DNA of 64,000 nt, from positions 1,054,001-1,118,000 of the forward strand of contig KK106982.1 of NCBI GenBank assembly GCA_000611775.1, in the 5' to 3' direction. Shown here piece after piece: positions 1-10,858 of this stretch. Each line of letters starts with the position of its first letter. The first letter of the stretch is position 1. The stretch is from Umbilicaria muhlenbergii (Eukaryota; Ascomycota; Lecanoromycetes; Umbilicariales; Umbilicariaceae). The translations under genes were made by a program, and so were the position numbers. The notes beneath the pieces were generated by a model. It ran no database searches, was not told the DNA's origin, and saw only the letters and a program-made list of their open reading frames with translations.

Positions 1-1
1 C

Positions 2-2434
2 GATGTACATATAACCAAGAAGCGGCGGATAGAAAGTCTCGGTCAACAATACCTCCAGGGTCGCCCGCTCTTCATCCTTTCAGCTGGCCTACGGGGTCCC
101 TTGCATGACGGATGGATAAACCCATGGGCGAAGCAGAAAAAGACTGGTCGGGTGGGGGGCAGAGGAGAAAGTGTGGAGCCGGTGACAGCGAGGAAGGTCA
201 CTGCAGCGCTGAGCAAAAGTGCACCTAATGCGTTACCACATAAGGAAGTTCTAGCTACGGCTAGTACGCATACCTTGGTAAGAGATCAGGAGAAGGACCA
301 TGTAGCTGCTACGGATCACGGTACGCTGGCACATAAGGATCAGGATGTGGCAAAGGAAACAGTGCATGTAGTGCAAGCGGACAAGCATGCGAGCTGCACA
401 GGGTTCAGAGAGGACGAGATGTTGAAAACTTTACCACGAGGGGCTGATTTAGCTGAGGCTCTGGCAAAGCATCCAGGAGATTACCCGCGTCCCAAAGAGA
501 CTACTTGGTTGAAGTCGAACACCACGATCCTGCGAGGCGGCAGCCGTGTGAACTCCAAATCCCCAACTCCTACTCCAATATCTCGTCCTTCCAATGACAG
601 CTGCCTTGAGCGCCGAGGGCCGTCCCGACGTAGCATCGACACTTCACCTGCAGAGAGCAAGACGAAGGCCAGACAGCCAGCGCCGCCGGCTTCCCCGTCT
701 TTTTCGGGATTTACGCCCATAAATGTACGCAGGCCAATAGGAAATGACAAGGAGTCTGCGCTAAACACTACGCCTGAGACGTCAACTCGGCTTGTTAAAG
801 GTGGCCAACGCAAGAAGGAGGCATCGATTGATCAACCGCCAGCCGTCACCGAGAAGACCCTGCTCCAGGCAGACATGGAGACCCGAGAAGGGTTCCTCAG
901 CGCCAAACGACTGTCGCAGGAGGCTATCAGACACGCAGAAATTCAAGACGGTTACCTTGCTGTCAAGAAACTGTCCCAGGAGGCAGCGAGACGGGCGCTC
1001 GACGCTTCTCCAACGCCGGATACCGGACTTTCTGCAGAAAGGAGGAAACTCCCCGGCGACCCCCCCGGCGCGGAGATTCCACATGCAGGCACACCAGCGA
1101 ACAGCGAAAGGGAGGATATCAAGCATTCCGGTCACCAAACACCTTCAGCGGACAGTCGAACACGTTCCAACATATTAACCAATGTTCAGCAACAAACAAG
1201 TCCCAAATTGGTTCAAGGTCTGCCGCATGCTCTATCAGCCTCGATGAGCCCAGCCGGTTTCTTATATCGCCGGACTACCGGTGGCTCAAGCTCGTCATCA
1301 CTAGACGCTTCCCCATACCCCCAAGCGCTTGAGGCCGCAAAAGCCCAAGCTGTCAAAAGATTAAGCTTCACAGCTTCAGGAAATGTCAAATTCGGATCTC
1401 CGTCGCCGCCAAACGCTCAAAGATCACCTGCAAAGCCTACAGAACATGCGTCTCCACTCAGGCAAAACGCCCGAGAGCAGCTCTCTCCTGGAAAGAAAAA
1501 GACTACACGGAAAAGTTCCAGTTCTTCGGCTACCGACATGCTACCACCAAAAGATATTTCCAACACATCGAGTGTCCTGGCGGATGGCCAAGGTCTTTCA
1601 CGCCAGGCTGGCATCATTGAACCTGTTCAATCAGCACCTTCAACAAACTTGTTGGAAACAGACATACAGTCTGTGAAGTTTACAAGCACCGAGGAAGGTG
1701 ACTCTGACACACATTTCTCAACACAGGCCGCGGTGATCAAAGCGCAGCGTTCTTTCCAAACAGAGCTAGTGTCGCCACTCAAAGAACCTTCTATGCGTTC
1801 TGCAACCGTGCAACAGATGCAGGTTCACGGGCCTATCGGCCCGGGCTCAAATGCTGACAATAACAACGCAGCTATCACTCCATTCCGTACCTTTCACGAA
1901 GTTCATGCGGAAGCCCCTGAAAGACTGTGCCCCCCTGCTCTGGATGAAGTGCCCTTGAGCACCCAAGCCATGATTGATGCTGCAACGCCGTTTACACGAA
2001 GCACTATCAAGAAACCAGGACCAAAGAAAAAAGCCAGCTTCGTACCGCCACCAACGGAAAGTAAAGGTCTAGGGAACGAGGATGATATTGATGGAGGCTT
2101 CGGAAAGTTGGGCTTGGACATGGAGACTAGCCCAGACATTTCGGATAATGAGGGAAAATCTCCATCGAATGTACCGTCTGCCTTGAGATCGCTCTCAAAG
2201 CAGTCTTCATTGATGCATCTACAACTCTCGCCGGCTTTCTCGATAGCTCCCAATGGCACTCTGACGGAAATATACCAACAAGACGGACAACGGCCTGCAA
2301 CGGAATGGGATCTGAACGCGGTCATTGATGATGCAGGAAGCTTTCTGGGGAGTTGGGATGTTGACGATGAGTTGAAAAGAGGTAAGGTCTCTTCGTACGG
2401 GAAGGCAATCTCAGAAGGGAGCAGCAAAAGGTAG
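2..2434 (+). CDS. 5'-truncated disordered protein of unknown function
   Basis: The reading frame is open to the left edge, so the true start lies outside the window; 810 residues are visible, ending at TAG 2432-2434. Before the first in-window candidate start the frame reads ESLGQQYLQGRPLFILSAGL, then a basic GW-INPW-KQKK stretch, a patch that looks like a conserved short motif. The rest is Ser/Pro/Thr-rich and low in hydrophobic residues, hence probably disordered, apart from an acidic C-terminal patch near WDLNAVIDDAGSFLGSWDVD. A roughly 20-residue unit is repeated twice (GFLSAKRLSQEA and GYLAVKKLSQEA, about nt 890-1000). There is no signal peptide or membrane segment. I do not recognise the family; the composition suggests a nuclear or scaffold protein, which is inference. 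Coding status is well supported by 2.4 kb without a stop. Confidence 0.8.
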   Translation, partial: DVHITKKRRIESLGQQYLQGRPLFILSAGLRGPLHDGWINPWAKQKKTGRVGGRGESVEPVTARKVTAALSKSAPNALPHKEVLATASTHTLVRDQEKDHVAATDHGTLAHKDQDVAKETVHVVQADKHASCTGFREDEMLKTLPRGADLAEALAKHPGDYPRPKETTWLKSNTTILRGGSRVNSKSPTPTPISRPSNDSCLERRGPSRRSIDTSPAESKTKARQPAPPASPSFSGFTPINVRRPIGNDKESALNTTPETSTRLVKGGQRKKEASIDQPPAVTEKTLLQADMETREGFLSAKRLSQEAIRHAEIQDGYLAVKKLSQEAARRALDASPTPDTGLSAERRKLPGDPPGAEIPHAGTPANSEREDIKHSGHQTPSADSRTRSNILTNVQQQTSPKLVQGLPHALSASMSPAGFLYRRTTGGSSSSSLDASPYPQALEAAKAQAVKRLSFTASGNVKFGSPSPPNAQRSPAKPTEHASPLRQNAREQLSPGKKKTTRKSSSSSATDMLPPKDISNTSSVLADGQGLSRQAGIIEPVQSAPSTNLLETDIQSVKFTSTEEGDSDTHFSTQAAVIKAQRSFQTELVSPLKEPSMRSATVQQMQVHGPIGPGSNADNNNAAITPFRTFHEVHAEAPERLCPPALDEVPLSTQAMIDAATPFTRSTIKKPGPKKKASFVPPPTESKGLGNEDDIDGGFGKLGLDMETSPDISDNEGKSPSNVPSALRSLSKQSSLMHLQLSPAFSIAPNGTLTEIYQQDGQRPATEWDLNAVIDDAGSFLGSWDVDDELKRGKVSSYGKAISEGSSKR

Positions 2435-3405
2435 CCTTGTCCCCATAGATCCGAAAAGGGAAGGGACCATGAGCGATATAGTTGTACAATCAAGACACGC
2501 TCTGTCTTTATACATTAATGAGTAGGCTCATTACCCGTAACCTCTAGTAGTATTGTGACTTTTGCTTCACCATCCCAACCTGGACCTTCTGATCCTCTCC
2601 GCTACTGTTGTTTTGCTACAGCTCAAACACAGTGGGATATGGATCTTAAAGAATGGGGATACTTTCTCACCGATCTCTTTCCACGGAGTAGTGCTCACTC
2701 TGCGATTCCGTGCGCCTCATCTACCCACCGCATGTATGCACAAACGGTGACCTGCTGGTGGCCGGAAGTCGTCAAGGTGCTTCACCATGCAAGGATTCCC
2801 TACCTATATAGCCGTTGGGCATTGGACACGGTTCCTTACCTGAGCAAAATAGTTGATCAGATAGCATCTTGCGATATGCAGAGCACGAAGCACGTTCCTC
2901 ATCGATTGGTGTTGAGCACTCCAAGCATTTGATGTCGTTTCATGGGTCTGATACGACGCATTTGAAATCCGAGCTGCCTTGATTTCTTTCGAGATAATAT
3001 GAACTGAGCTTCTGCTTCGTGTAACATGATAGATCGAAAAGAACTTGAAGAAAGATGCTAAGAATGCTGACTGCGGAACGGCGTTGGGCAGATGGGCATC
3101 GCTTGTGAAAATACGTCATAGTGCGATACAAATTAACAACTGTCGCCAGCTGCAAGGAGAAGTCCCCATCAATACCGCACCCCGTTCTGATTAACTCTGT
3201 CAAATCGACCCGTAGCAAGGCGTCCCAATAAACCTGGTACCAAGATCGACTGGAGCGTTTTCTCCCGGCCCAGGAACAGGCGGTCAAGCCGTCACTCCTG
3301 CGCTTATCGATCGTCGCCGGCATTTGCCCAAACTTTGAACCGCATCTCAACAGCTCAGCGAATTGATCGATCACGCTGCTCGAGCGTTTCACCAATGTCC
3401 ACCTC
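2435..3405. other. Intergenic: 3' end of gene 1 and leader of KCS1
   Basis: About 970 bases with no convincing gene. Short frames on both strands have no recognisable product. One minus-strand frame of 217 codons (2940-3593) overlaps the KCS1 start and looks like chance. The stretch probably holds the terminator of the upstream gene and the KCS1 promoter and leader. No repeat or strong motif was seen. Confidence 0.5.
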
Positions 3406-6400
3406 ATGTCAAACCCCTTTTCCGCTTCAGAAAATACCGCATCTGCCCTACCGGTAAGGACTGAAGTGTTATCTTCAGAGGGTGAAAATGTACCCCCAAC
3501 ATCCCAGGCGGGGCCCTGGGCGATAACGTCCACGGGGATCCCACCGGCTGCAAGAACGAGAACATTACCGCTATTTTCTGGAAGAAGTGCCACTTATAAC
3601 GAAGAACAGCCCCAGCTCACTGAGCGAGACAGCATCTTCGCAACGCATTACCTGAATTCAGATAGTACAGCAACAACACCCCGCCTGCGTCCAACCCAGG
3701 AAGGACCCCACTCTTCTGCTCCTGTCTCACAAGATGACGCTGCCTTGCTGGCCTTGCCAAAAGCCCAGTTTCCGCAGAGTTCTAATTCTACGACGTACCC
3801 ACACAACGCACGATCCTCGCCTCCGATAGCAGTCGCCAGAAATCCCGAGAAGAACACATTCCTACGGCTTGGCGCTATCCACAGAAGCCAATCGACAGAG
3901 GGCGCACCCCGAAAACCAAATAATAAACAACAATGTGATCCGGATGGAGATACGGAAAAGATAATCACGGAAGGAAGTCGTACTAGAGATCCGTCACACA
4001 GGAACAGGTTGGAAGAGACACCACACGTGTCGACGAGCACTTCGGGATTACCGAATTATATGCGAATGTCTACTTATCATGACAAAGCTACGTCAGAGAC
4101 GAATGGAGCAGAAGGAAACGTAGTAGATGGGCTTGAGGGCGCCAACGAGGCGAAACTTCCAACCGAGAAGAACCGAAGCCTCAGCCGGAGCCGTCACGCT
4201 CATGTGGACAAGAGCATTGAGGCTACGCTCGCAAATGCCGAGCCAACTATCAACGCACGAAGCCGCAAGGCGAGCCACTATTTGGGACTCTTCAAGGAGA
4301 ACACTGCATCACAAGAAACAAGTCAGGGGCAGGATAGGATTAGGACTCGCTCCACAACAAGAGGAAGCGGAGGTTCTGCGAACGAACCTGATGGCGCTGA
4401 ATCACAGTGGTATCCCCGGTTAGCTCAACGTCATGACAACTTGACTAAGTTTGTCAGAGATTCTGAAGCCTCGTCTGCCGCGGGCCTAAATGATAAGCAT
4501 CCAGAAGTTACCAGCCAAGATGGCGCTCGTATGTCGAGAAACCCCACAGAAGACGGTATAAGATCAATACCGCCTCAAAATGGGTCGTCGCGACCCAGCT
4601 CAGCAAGACCATCATCAAATAAGTCAAATAATCCTTATAGTGGCAACGAAACCGTTGTATTTTCTCCAGCCAGTGGTACCAATGTCGGCTATGGGTCTGA
4701 GAAAGCCGAGAAGGGCGGATTACCACTGAGGCTTTTGGAAGAGATACGCAACCATCACAATCTCGCACCTCCATTTCATGATAAATTCAGGTCTTCGCAC
4801 GCCACATCTCAATCAGTAGTCGATTCAGTGGTTGACAACGAAGCAGCAACCCCAACGCCCCAAAGGCACCAATCCGGGAGTGCGCCAGACAAGTTCAGCA
4901 AGACCGAGGCGGCAATTCACGAGGAATACGAGGATGAATCCGACAAAGAGCAGATATCCTCTGCACTGTATTATCCTCATCAGGCACCCAACGTAGATTC
5001 AACTAACCGAACAGTCGCTGACGATACGGATGAGCAGGGGAGTCCAGACCAAGGGGATACAATACTTAAGGCAGACACGCAGCCGTCGAGGGGTGGTCTT
5101 GATGAGAATGATTTGGCTCCCTCTGGGGAAATTGATATTGCTCTGCAGTCGCGAGACGACAATCGGTATTTGCATGGCGATTTACAGAGACCTCGTGCCC
5201 CGTCTAGCGAGCTTCAGCCCAAGTTTTACGAAAGCGGAGCATCGTCAGCGTCTGAGTCCGACTACGAGTCGTGGGATGAGGCGGCGCATCCTGGCCGAGG
5301 CGATGAGTCCAGCCTTACAGATGATGGTGAAATGACACCGACAGCTACCCCAACTCCGTACACGCCCTTCTTACAGGATAAACTGCGAAGAGCTCGCCGT
5401 GCGCCAGCTGTTCCTCTTGGAGCTGTTGAGCTGAAGCCCTATAATCACCAAGTAGGAGGGCACACTACCGTTTTTCGATTCTCCAAACGAGCTGTCTGTA
5501 AACAGCTCAGTAATCGGGAGAACGAATTTTACGAGGTCATAGAGCGCAGACATCCTGAGATGCTCAAATTTTTACCTAGGTATGCATGACCTGTGTTGCC
5601 CTCCCTGTCAAGACTTTGTAGCTGAGTATCAGCAAAGATGTGCACATCCATCTCGGATAATCCACCCAGACCTTTTACAATTTGCTAACGAAGTGCTTTT
5701 CGTTGGAACACAGGTACATTGGGGTTCTGAACGTTACATATCGTAAGCAACCGAAGCGCAAGAAAGAGAAAAAGGATCATTCTGGAGCAGAAGCGGGTGA
5801 TGAACCCCTCTCGCCTTCTAGTCATGATGGTCAAACAACGAAGGGAGTGAACCCAGAAGGTCGCTCTGAACAACCTGTTCAACTAGCAGAGCAGGCCTCT
5901 TCTAGTGAACATCCTCGCACAGTGAGCCATTCACAACAAACCCAAGCTATACCGCAAGTGGTTTTCGCGAACAATAGACATATCATACCGGACAATCTCT
6001 TCCGAATATCGCCACGTAACGACAAGTCCAGGAGCTTAGTTTCTCATGACCATGGAGAACCCGCGTATCGAGACCAGGCTCGAGACTCTACACTTGCGGA
6101 CCAAGCTACGGATACTGTCAACGGGTTACACCGCAACTCTTCGGGTACACGGCCCCCGTTCCACAAGCAGCATCCGAGCTGGGGCGCGACAACTGTGAAT
6201 ACCAAGTTGAAAGACCAGGTGCTTAGAGAGGTTTTTGCACCGCCGCCTATCTATCACCATCACCGTCACGGCCGTAGTCATAATACACTTCCGAGGATCA
6301 AAGATGTCAACGACCAGAGAGCAAGTGTAGTTAATCAAGAAACTTTCAGTTCCCGCCGAAGTAACGACGATCTAAGCAAAAATGACAAGATAAGCACAAG

Positions 6401-7787
6401 CGCGGAGTCCACGCGGAAGCAAATACTCAAGACCGAGGCAGCGCGTCAACAATCGTCCTCGACCTGGCAAAGTGGCTTCGCAACGACTCTGGATTCACCT
6501 CCCGCGTTCTCGGCGAAGCTAGAAAAATCTCAGTCGATTGATACCGACAATGGCAGCATTGCAGTGCCCAGTGAGCGCCGCGTCAGGCGACGTCACTCGG
6601 GTAGCGGCCTGCGTAGAAGGCAGTATAACGTGGATAGTAACAAACGGAGTGACCTCGCATATTACGAAGATGAGGATTACAGTGGCGACAAGGAGGATGG
6701 CATTTTCGCAATGGACATGGAGACAGCACTGCCTACATCTTCTTTATCGGCCCGTGTCAAGGAACCCAAGCCTGGCTCTAGCATACATCGTTCTGACTCT
6801 ACATCAGTCAACGCTCAGAACGTCCTAGGCTCCGATCGAGATGACCAACTGAATGCCACTTCTTGTCCTGCTCCGCAAGCTGAGTCCAAGGAATCAAGTA
6901 ACACCCGCACAGGCGCGCCAAGAAACCCTCAGCAGGCACAAACCACGCCATCAGATGAACGTGTTCAGCATTTCCTCCTGTTAGAAGATCTAACAGCAGG
7001 CATGGTCAGACCTTGCGTGCTAGACCTTAAGATGGGAACACGCCAGTATGGGCTGGAAGCCGACGACAAGAAAAAGAAGTCACAACGTCGCAAATGTCAA
7101 ACAACGACTTCTCAAAAGCTAGGGGTCAGACTGTGCGGTATGCAAGTATGGAACGTCAGGACACAGACCTACCTCTTCGAAGACAAATACGTGGGTCGCG
7201 ATATCAAGGCCGGCCGAGAATTCCAGGACGCCCTTACCAAATTTCTGTACGACGGTGTCTCATACGCCAGTGTTTCCAGACGTATCCCCATCATCCTGGA
7301 AAAGATTACTAAACTTGAACGAATGATAAGGGACCTTCCCGGCTACAGATTTTATGCGAGTAGCCTGCTTATGCTGTACGATGGCGGCACTGCTACTAAA
7401 GGAGACACTGAACCGGACAAGTCAAACCGACAACTATCTTCAGCAGAGTCCAAGAAGGCGTGGTCCGATGATGCGCGACTGGACTCTAACGTCCATCTCA
7501 AGATTGTCGACTTTGCCAACTGTGTCACAGGTGAAGATGAACTTCCAGATACGGTCCGTTGCCCGCCACACAACCCGGGTGATGTCGACAGGGGATATCT
7601 TCGCGGTCTAAGGAGTCTGAGAATGTATTTCCAGCGCATCTGGGAGGAGATCAATAACCAGAACTATGTTGAGAGAGGGGAAGGTGAGGGGATGGCTTTA
7701 GGACAGAAAGGCGCTGGGGTTGCTGTGAGCGCGCCAGCGTGGAACGAAGGTGTTGACGATGAAGATGTGGGTAATGTAAGCCTCTGA
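3406..7787 (+). CDS. KCS1: Inositol hexakisphosphate kinase (KCS1 family)
   Basis: Exons 3406-5579 and 5714-7787 give 1415 residues. The intron has donor GTATGC, a CTAAC branch point and acceptor ACACAG, and restores FLPRYIGVLNVTY, the start of the kinase domain. The product phosphorylates inositol hexakisphosphate to inositol pyrophosphate, a phosphate and energy signal acting in nucleus and cytosol. Visible family signatures are VLDLKMGTRQYG (PxxxDxKxG, about residue 1158), the SSLLMLYDG motif (about 1274) and LKIVDFANC (the DF metal site, about 1319). The first 800 or so residues are Ser/Asn-rich and disordered, as in other fungal Kcs1 proteins. The catalytic domain is split by a long low-complexity insertion (about residues 740-1140), also usual in the family. 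The start is the first ATG of the frame and is less certain than the rest. Confidence 0.93.
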
Positions 7788-7865
7788 GGCATACGGAGTC
7801 GGTCTCTATGAGAAGCTTTAGAGGTTCTCGCGGGTTGCAAAAGCGTCGGTGTTCATGAAGCGATT

Positions 7866-8285
7866 TTAGCGCGCATCTTTGAAGTTTATACCCTTGGGCC
7901 TGAAGGATGGCCTCCAGTCTCTGCTTTCTTCATACGAGTCATCAGATATTGGTACATAGTAGGAGCTTAAAGAGGGTGCTACGAATTGGAAGAGCTTGGG
8001 ATCGGTCCTTTGCCAATAGCCGATCATCACTCTCTCTCCACTTGCACAAGAGAGGACGTAATGGAAGCTTCTCAACGAGGTGGCAAGAAACAGTCCTTCA
8101 TGAGTTGCTTGACGGGCACCATTTAAGACTAGATGAATGCATAGCTCTACCGAATGACCTTTATCGCTGTAATTATGCATGTGACGCTTCATGTGGTAGC
8201 TCCGTCCCTCGTTGTTTACCGAAACCCCCGTGTACTTCGTCATCATGAGGGCCTGCTTAAAAGCAATGCGGCATCGATGAGCCAT
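7866..8285 (-). CDS. Possible small orphan protein (139 aa)
   Basis: An uninterrupted minus-strand frame lies between KCS1 and the MCH1-like gene. Its last 30 residues are charged and aromatic (DDSYEESRDWRPSFRP), unlike random translation, but no family is recognised. There is no signal peptide or membrane segment. It would converge with KCS1 (stop 78 nt away) and be transcribed away from the MCH1-like gene. It could equally be chance in a 570-base intergenic stretch. The remaining bases of 7788-8359 hold nothing else I can identify. Confidence 0.25.
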   Translation of the reverse strand: MAHRCRIAFKQALMMTKYTGVSVNNEGRSYHMKRHMHNYSDKGHSVELCIHLVLNGARQATHEGLFLATSLRSFHYVLSCASGERVMIGYWQRTDPKLFQFVAPSLSSYYVPISDDSYEESRDWRPSFRPKGINFKDAR

Positions 8286-8359
8286 CTCATCTCACAAATC
8301 CGCCGCAGCACTATCATCAACGGCAACTAGTGATGATCGCAAGGCTATGATAGCCCACG

Positions 8360-10250
8360 ATGCGGTCACGGAGCTCCAGTCGGAGTGCTACGGGCAGGAT
8401 AGACAAACTCGACTTCGACAGCAACAGGAAGACAGCGCCGAGCAACGACGGCTCGGAGCACTCCGGCCCGCATCTCTTGGACGATGACGAGAGCTTGCTC
8501 AGCGATGTGATCGACGGCATTATCGAAAGGGACAGGCAGAGAATGAAACGAGCAGTCACACGGTATCTCAGCTTTGCATGCGCCATCCTGAACTGGTATG
8601 CCCCTCCGTTGGTTGTTGGAAGCTTTGCGTATTGGGGAGATGGGATACTGAATGCTGGCCAGTCTTTGCGCTGGCTCGATTACAGCTTACTCCCTCTATG
8701 GCCACCTCTTCCTGTCTCGCCTACATTATACCCAGCTCCAGGTCAACATCGTTTCTATAGCCGCCGAGGTCTCCATGTACCTCCCCGTGCCACTATTTGG
8801 CTACCTCTGTGACCGATACAGTCCTCGCCCGCTTTCCCTTTTCTCGGGTGTTACGTTCGGTGTTGGATACCTACTTGCTGCATTTGCATATCACCGAGGC
8901 CCTCCGTCTGCAGCTGGGGGGAACGGATGGCCGTTCGGGGTTATGGTGCTGGCGTTTGTATTTGTGGGCATGGGAACAAGTTCGATGTATTTGAGCGCCG
9001 TCACGACTTGCGCGAAGAATTTTGGCCGGGGAAAGCATAAGGGACTGGCACTTGCGGTGCCCATTGCGGCCTTTGGGCTGAGTGGAATGTGGCAGAGCCA
9101 GGTCGGGAGCCGGCTTCTGTACGAACAAAAACCGGACGGGAGTAGAGGCGATGTGGATGTGTTTCGGTTCTTCATCTTCTTGGCAGCAACGTTACTAGTT
9201 GTGGGCTTGCTAGGAGCAGTCGTACTGCAGGTTGTGGACGAGGAAGAGCTTATCGATGAAGCCGTAGAAGAGCTGGAGCGCAGCGGATTACTGGAAGATA
9301 GCGCCTTCTTCCAACGCTCCATCATCCACGACCACACCAGCTACGGCACCATCGACTCCCACAGCCATCCCTCGAACGAAGACCACGAGCACCACCGTCG
9401 TGAGGCCGACGCCAAGCGAGCGCGCGAAGCCGAAGAAATGCGCAAGAAGACCTGGCTCCTGAACGTAGAAACCCGTCGCTTCCTCGCTGACCCAACCATG
9501 TGGTTCCTAGCCGGCGGATTCTTCCTCGTGACCGGCCCCGGCGAAGCCTTCATCAACAACCTGGGCACCATAATCGGCACTCTATACCCCCCGCCTTCCG
9601 CGGCCCCGCCCTCCAACTCCGCCGCCACGCACGTCTCCATTGTCGCCATCACCTCCACCCTCGCCCGCCTCCTAACCGGCACCCTCTCCGACCTGCTTGC
9701 CCCCTCCTCCCCTCCCAACCACCAACACAACCAACGCCCCCGCTCCTCCTCCACCACATCCTCCCTCCGCTCTTTCACCCACGAACCCTCGTTTTCCATC
9801 TCCCGCCTAACCTTCCTCCTAACATCCACCCTCCTCCTCTCCCTCGGCCAACTCCTCCTCGCCTCCGGCCTCATCCAATCCCACCCTCAACTTTTCCCTT
9901 TCATCAGCGCCCTCATCGGCACCGGCTACGGCGCCGTCTTCTCCCTCACCCCCATCATCGTCAGCGTCGTCTGGGGCGTCGAGAACTTCGGCACCAACTG
10001 GGGGATTGTGGCGATGGTGCCCGCGGCGGGCGCGACGGTTTGGGGGGTGGTCTATAGTGCGGTTTATCAGGCGGGGGCGCGGAGGCAGACGAGGCAGATT
10101 GGGGGGGCAGGGGAGGTGCTTTGTTGGGGGAAGGGCTGTTATGAGGGGACGTTTTGGGCGATGGCGGCGTGTTCGTGGGTGGCTTGTGGGTTGTGGGGGT
10201 GGGCGTGGAGGGGGAGGGGGGGGTGGATGAGGAGGGGGATTGCGGTCTGA
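8360..10250 (+). CDS. MCH1: MCH1-like major facilitator transporter
   Basis: Exons 8360-8595 and 8663-10250 give 607 residues; the 67-nt intron joins AILN to CLCAGSITAYSLYG in frame. The protein has an N-terminal cytosolic tail of about 65 residues, six transmembrane segments, a long acidic and histidine-rich central loop (EEELIDEAVEELERS, then DHEHHRR), and six further segments. Family signatures include LHYTQLQVNIVSIAAE, GYLCDRYSPRPLSL and CAKNFGRGKHKG. It belongs to the fungal MCH1 / nodulin-like MFS group, related to monocarboxylate permeases; the substrate is not known and vacuolar location is only likely. Third codon positions switch from strongly C-rich (about 9300-9990) to G-rich (10000-10250) inside the second exon. 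Confidence 0.92.
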
Positions 10251-10858
10251 GTGAAGGGGGAGAAGGGGAGGGCTTGTTGGTTTGCAGTTGGTAGTATATA
10301 TAGGTTGGATGGTGGTGTTGAGAGTTGGGTTAGATACTGCATAGCGACTTTGGTCTGGCTTGTTGGATGCGAGGGGTTTGAAGCTGGGTTTGATGGGAAG
10401 ATTTGTTTATATATACACCTTCTACAAGCTCGGTGCAGATCGTTACTGCAATCGTTGAGCCGGGTGATGCATAACCAGTAAACAACCATCAACATACACG
10501 TCCATGGTATGATGACTTTTTAATGCCATCAACTCATCCATCACCACTAAAAGTGTTATTCACTAGGGTCTCAGGCCAATGAAGAACCTGACGATATCAG
10601 AGTACTTCCAAGGACTTCTCTACTGACAAAGTATCGCGTATCTGCAGTCGGAGTCGGTCATAATGCGTCTCTCATAGGAAGCGTCGTCTAGTCTAACAAT
10701 AGCAGCACAGACTTCTAGGGTATCAAACCACCAGCCCAATGCCCCATCCATATCCGAGACACCATCCCAATGCAATCCATCAACCTGGCAGGCAGCTTCA
10801 CCACTCCCACTCCCTCCCTCAACGACACACTCCCCGCATCTCCAACCTAACCCCCCAC
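10251..10858. other. Convergent intergenic region
   Basis: About 600 bases lie between the convergent MCH1-like and DDHD genes. The left end continues the G-rich bias of the transporter's 3' end and the right end is C-rich, leading into the minus-strand gene. It should contain both polyadenylation regions. No gene or repeat was seen. Confidence 0.5.

Noticed and set aside
2940-3593. 217-codon minus-strand frame overlapping the KCS1 start
   Set aside because: No recognisable domain, opposite to a well supported gene, and half of it lies in the KCS1 coding region; treated as chance.
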